This document shows positions 5,882 through 8,301 of a stretch of DNA of 8,301 nt, piece by piece. The stretch is from JBGSPL01 sp964511435 (GTDB taxonomy: Bacteria > Patescibacteriota > CPR2 > UBA1875 > CAIMLA01), in the NCBI GenBank assembly GCA_964511435.1, contig CAZEFH010000019.1, forward strand, positions 1-8,301. The letters run 5' to 3'. Each line of letters starts with the position of its first letter. Position 1 is the first letter of the stretch. Under the pieces are notes generated by a model. It was given only the letters and a program-made list of their open reading frames with translations. It did not search any database and was not told the DNA's origin. The translations under genes and the position numbers were made by a program.

Positions 5882-6790
5882 ATGAAAACGATTATTGGCA
5901 ATGAAAAAGCCATTACATATCTTAATAGTGCGGTAGAGTCCAGAGACCTAAGCCACGCATATCTTTTTGTTGGGCCGGCATCGGTCGGTAAAACTAGGGC
6001 AGCCCTTGCTATGGCGCGTCAGTTACTCTGTGTAGGCGAAGGAGAATCAGACTGTGGCTGTGCTAGTTGTAAACAAGTTGCCCTTCTAGGACATCCTGAT
6101 TTACATTATTTGGATGGAAATGGTTCTGGTATCGATGAAGTGAGAGAGATTGTTCAGTCGCTACAGCTAGCCCCATACCAGTCTGTCTATCGCATTGCGG
6201 TTGTCGCGCACGCAGAAAAACTAACCATTCCAGCCCTAAACTCATTCTTAAAGACTCTTGAGGAGCCCAAAGATAATACCATTATTATTCTAACAACTGA
6301 GAATTCAAAAAATCTCCTTGATACGATTACGTCACGTACGCGAAAAGTAAATTTTACTACAGTTAACGATAAAGTTGTTTTTGAATATCTAAATCAGGAG
6401 CTAGGAGTAAAGAGGGACCTGGCGACAAAAGCAACTACTCTTGCTGCAGGGCGTCTAGGCATTGCTCTTAATTATCTCGATGATGAGTCTAGAGCGCAGA
6501 GTGAAATCACAGAAAGTGACGAGTTTATCCGGATTTTTCGGTCAAATAGTATCGCTGATAAGCTATCCTTCGCCAAGAAATTTGTTGGCGATAAAGCAGA
6601 CCTATCGGGTAAACTTGATCGAGTCGCAGTAAGAGCTAGGGAGCAGCTGCTTTCAGTTATATCTAGAAGTGCAAACGATTCTAGTGTTTTGCTTTCCATG
6701 CTTGATGCGGTAGCAAAAGCAGAAGATTTGCTTCGTAAAAACGTAAACAATAAGCTAGTGATTGAATCAATCTTACTGAGGAGTTTGTAA
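5882..6790 (+). CDS. holB: DNA polymerase III delta' subunit (clamp loader)
   Basis: Delta' is the stator of the clamp loader that opens the beta clamp and places it on primed DNA. From ATG 5882 the product is 302 residues. An AAA+ module starts with IIGNEKAITYL (4-14), then SHAYLFVGP and an intact Walker A GPASVGKT at 31-38. A zinc module has C50, C58, C60 and C63. HPDLHYL is at 71-77, and the family hallmark NSFLKTLEEP lies at 120-129. The sensor/Arg-finger motif SRC appears as SRT (151-153). Helical lid and C-terminal collar occupy about 160-302. The short length and lack of a long C-terminus favour delta' over DnaX. The next in-frame Met is after the P-loop, so 5882 is the start; it has no usable Shine-Dalgarno. 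The adjacency to ricT matches Bacillus (holB-yaaT). Confidence 0.92.
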   Translation: MKTIIGNEKAITYLNSAVESRDLSHAYLFVGPASVGKTRAALAMARQLLCVGEGESDCGCASCKQVALLGHPDLHYLDGNGSGIDEVREIVQSLQLAPYQSVYRIAVVAHAEKLTIPALNSFLKTLEEPKDNTIIILTTENSKNLLDTITSRTRKVNFTTVNDKVVFEYLNQELGVKRDLATKATTLAAGRLGIALNYLDDESRAQSEITESDEFIRIFRSNSIADKLSFAKKFVGDKADLSGKLDRVAVRAREQLLSVISRSANDSSVLLSMLDAVAKAEDLLRKNVNNKLVIESILLRSL

Positions 6791-7443
6791 TGAAAGTAGT
6801 GGGTGTGCAGTTCGGTTCAGCCGTTCGAATATATGATTTTAAGCCGGGTGTGACTAAGCCAGAGCTTTCTGATTGGGTTATTGTCGATACGGCGCAGGGT
6901 AAGGAGATAGGTAAAGTAGTCTATCTAAACAAAGAAATCAGTCCTGAAAAAGAAGATGATGTCAAAGAAGTTCTCAAGGTAGCGGATGATAAAGATATCG
7001 AACGATATCGTCGTCTAGTGGCAGATGGAGAGAAGTACTATGACCGTTTCCGAGAAGCTGTATTGGCAAGTGGCCTGGCAATGAAGCCAGTGCGGACAGA
7101 AATTTCCTTTGATGGAGAGAAGATAGTTTGTTTCTTTACTGCTGATGCTAGAGTCGATTTTCGTGATCTCATCCGTGATTTGTCACGTGAGTGGAAGATG
7201 GGTGTTATAATGCGTCAGATCGGTCCCCGGGACGAAGCAAAGCTACTTGATGGTTTTGGAATCTGTGGCCAGCCAGTATGCTGCAAGCGGTTCCTAACAA
7301 AGATGGAAAGTGTTACTATGGATATGGCTAGAGAGCAGTACGAAAATAACGTAAATGCGGGCAAAGTTACTGGTATTTGTGGGCGTCTGATGTGCTGTCT
7401 TTCCTACGAGGCCGAAAACAAGAAAGTACTAAGAAAGAAATAA
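6790..7443 (+). CDS. ricT: PSP1-domain protein, RicT/YaaT family
   Basis: In Bacillus subtilis RicT (YaaT) works with RicA and RicF as an iron-sulfur-carrying complex that steers RNase Y-dependent mRNA maturation, and it affects sporulation and biofilm pathways. The 217-residue product starts MKVVGVQFGSAVRIYDF and has the PSP1 core with EISFDGEKIVCFFTADARVDFRDLIRDL (104-131), then GFGICGQPVCCKRFL (155-169) and GICGRLMCCLSYE (195-207). Cysteines 159, 164, 165, 197, 202 and 203 form the conserved cluster-binding set; C114 is additional. It is shorter than the Bacillus protein (about 275), lacking much of the C-terminal tail. ATG overlaps the holB stop (TAATG), with GAGGAG at 6778-6783 6 nt upstream. 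No sporulation is implied by its presence; the family is widespread. Confidence 0.9.
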   Translation: MKVVGVQFGSAVRIYDFKPGVTKPELSDWVIVDTAQGKEIGKVVYLNKEISPEKEDDVKEVLKVADDKDIERYRRLVADGEKYYDRFREAVLASGLAMKPVRTEISFDGEKIVCFFTADARVDFRDLIRDLSREWKMGVIMRQIGPRDEAKLLDGFGICGQPVCCKRFLTKMESVTMDMAREQYENNVNAGKVTGICGRLMCCLSYEAENKKVLRKK

Positions 7444-7444
7444 G

Positions 7445-8173
7445 ATGATTGCATACATAGTCATAATCCTAGTGGGAATTTTCCTCTTTTACTCTGCTAT
7501 CAGAGCCACGGGCCACGATACCGAGATTATTTTGGGTCAGAAGCGGGAAGTGAAGAAGATAGGGGAGCGTATCCAGGAAGTTCTTGATACCGAGAAAACC
7601 GAAAAGAAGGCAGAGCGCGTACATAAAACTATTATTCGTGAAGCAAGTAAACTTGTGAAGGATAACCGCTTTAAGCAAGCAGAAAAGAAATACCTCGATA
7701 TCATTGTGAATGATCATAAAAACGTCCCTGCCTATACTGGTCTCGGAAATCTATATTTAGAGCAAGGTGAATATGAAGGGGCTGCTGAAGCGTTAAAGAA
7801 AGTGATTGAGTTTGAGCCAACTAATGAGCAGGCTCTTACTAGTCTCGGGATGGCACTTATGCAGCTCGGGCGTTTTGATGAGGCGGTAACCTCGTATGAG
7901 CACACAGTGGCACTGGATACCAAGGTTCCTCACCGCTATGTCAACCTAGCCCTTGCGGCCGAGAAGGCCGGTAATTTGAAAAAACAGGTAGGGGCACTCG
8001 GCCATGCGGTAGATCTGGAGCCTGACAATATGGGTTATCTGAATGCGCTTGCAAATGCAGCTATTGCTGCGGAAGATAAGGCTGAAGCAAAGAAAGCTCT
8101 TACAAAGATTGTTGAACTCGAACCAGCAAACCTGGAAGCACATCGTAAGCTAGCGAAACTAGATCAAGGTTAG
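7445..8173 (+). CDS. Membrane-anchored tetratricopeptide-repeat protein
   Basis: A 242-residue protein with an N-terminal hydrophobic segment at 2-19 (IAYIVIILVGIFLFYSA), no signal-peptidase site, then a charged, probably coiled-coil stretch at about 33-60 rich in K, E and R. About five TPR units follow at roughly 62-93, 95-127, 128-161, 162-195 and 196-229. The best are AYTGLGNLYLEQGEYEGAAEALKKVIEFEPTN and ALTSLGMALMQLGRFDEAVTSYEHTVAL, with the W/L-G-Y/F-A-P spacing typical of TPRs. TPRs bind partner proteins; the specific role is unknown. With few positive residues before the helix and a strongly charged stretch after it, a cytoplasmic C-terminal domain is plausible but not decided. It begins one base after the ricT stop, the last gene of this operon, followed by a promoter, hairpin and tRNA. 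Confidence 0.88.
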   Translation: MIAYIVIILVGIFLFYSAIRATGHDTEIILGQKREVKKIGERIQEVLDTEKTEKKAERVHKTIIREASKLVKDNRFKQAEKKYLDIIVNDHKNVPAYTGLGNLYLEQGEYEGAAEALKKVIEFEPTNEQALTSLGMALMQLGRFDEAVTSYEHTVALDTKVPHRYVNLALAAEKAGNLKKQVGALGHAVDLEPDNMGYLNALANAAIAAEDKAEAKKALTKIVELEPANLEAHRKLAKLDQG

Positions 8174-8178
8174 TTTCG

Positions 8179-8207
8179 TTGACTAGGAGGGTGATTTTTG
8201 ATATAAT
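8179..8207 (+). promoter_or_regulatory. Near-consensus promoter upstream of tRNA-Thr
   Basis: TTGACT (8179-8184, five of six consensus bases) and a perfect TATAAT (8202-8207) are 17 nt apart, and TG at 8199-8200 with one base before TATAAT makes it also an extended -10. It is the strongest promoter in the window. Initiation is expected near 8214, about 33 nt before the tRNA 5' end. Confidence 0.88.
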
Positions 8208-8219
8208 ATTCGAGTTCAG

Positions 8220-8242
8220 AAAGCCCCTCGGTAGGCTTTTTT
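8220..8242 (+). terminator. Terminator-like hairpin between the tRNA promoter and the tRNA
   Basis: AAAGCC (8220-8225), loop CCTCGGTA (8226-8233), GGCTTT (8234-8239), then more T up to 8242: a 6-bp stem followed by a run of six T in total. It has the form of an intrinsic terminator for the holB-ricT-TPR operon, whose last stop codon is about 47 nt upstream. It lies inside the predicted tRNA transcript. Confidence 0.65.
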
Positions 8243-8246
8243 ATTA

Positions 8247-8301
8247 GCCCACCTAGCTCAGTCGGTAGAGCGCATCCATGGTAAGGATGAGGTCACCAGT
8301 T
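8247..8301 (+). tRNA. tRNA-Thr (anticodon GGT), 3' part outside window
   Basis: Bases 8247-8301 give tRNA positions 1-55. Acceptor 5' strand GCCCACC, then TA, D arm GCTC-AGTCGGTA-GAGC with the GG pair, G26, anticodon arm CATCC-ATGGTAA-GGATG (all five pairs match) with T33 and anticodon GGT, variable loop AGGTC, then the T arm 5' strand ACCAG and TT. Anticodon GGT reads ACC/ACU threonine codons. The 3' side of the T arm and the acceptor 3' strand are beyond the window. Confidence 0.95.

Noticed and set aside
1..8301. CRISPR arrays, insertion sequences, phage genes or toxin-antitoxin pairs
   Set aside because: No repeat-spacer pattern, transposase, inverted terminal repeat or small toxin/antitoxin pair was seen. 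Nearly all bases belong to core genes on one strand.

Overview
The window holds a compact bacterial locus with every recognisable gene on the + strand. The first half is the distal part of the main ribosomal-protein supercluster: the 3' end of infA, then rpmJ, rpsM, rpsK, rpsD, rpoA, rplQ, rplM and rpsI. Gaps are short (one 1-nt overlap, none above 39 nt). A strong intrinsic terminator directly after rpsI closes this unit.

The second half is a housekeeping block: a two-TM plus RCK (TrkA-type) ion-channel-like protein, an RluA-family pseudouridine synthase without an S4 domain, the DNA polymerase III delta' subunit (holB), a PSP1/RicT (YaaT) protein, and an N-terminally anchored TPR protein. 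A near-consensus sigma70-type promoter fires holB from the rluA stop codon. holB-ricT-TPR are coupled (1-nt overlap, then a 1-nt gap) and form an operon. The window ends inside a tRNA-Thr(GGT) gene that has its own very strong promoter, with a terminator-like hairpin lying between that promoter and the tRNA.

Organism: bacterial, standard genetic code, moderately AT-rich by eye. rpsD between rpsK and rpoA, with rplM-rpsI straight after rplQ and no truA, argues against Bacillus-type Firmicutes. It resembles Actinobacteria, Chloroflexi and Candidate Phyla Radiation genomes. Tight packing, minimal proteins and a Lys/Ala/Pro tail on L17 make a Patescibacteria member (perhaps Saccharibacteria) my best guess. 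This is inference, at perhaps 50% confidence.

Most of the window is ordinary core machinery. The part most worth a second look is the channel-like gene. Its pore loop lacks any TVGYG-like potassium filter. It also carries a near-ideal internal Shine-Dalgarno and an in-frame ATG exactly at the start of its RCK domain, the arrangement known from the archaeal channel MthK, where a free RCK subunit is made from an internal start. Secondary points are a probably leaderless holB mRNA, a TTG-initiated rpsM, and the promoter-hairpin-tRNA arrangement at the right edge.
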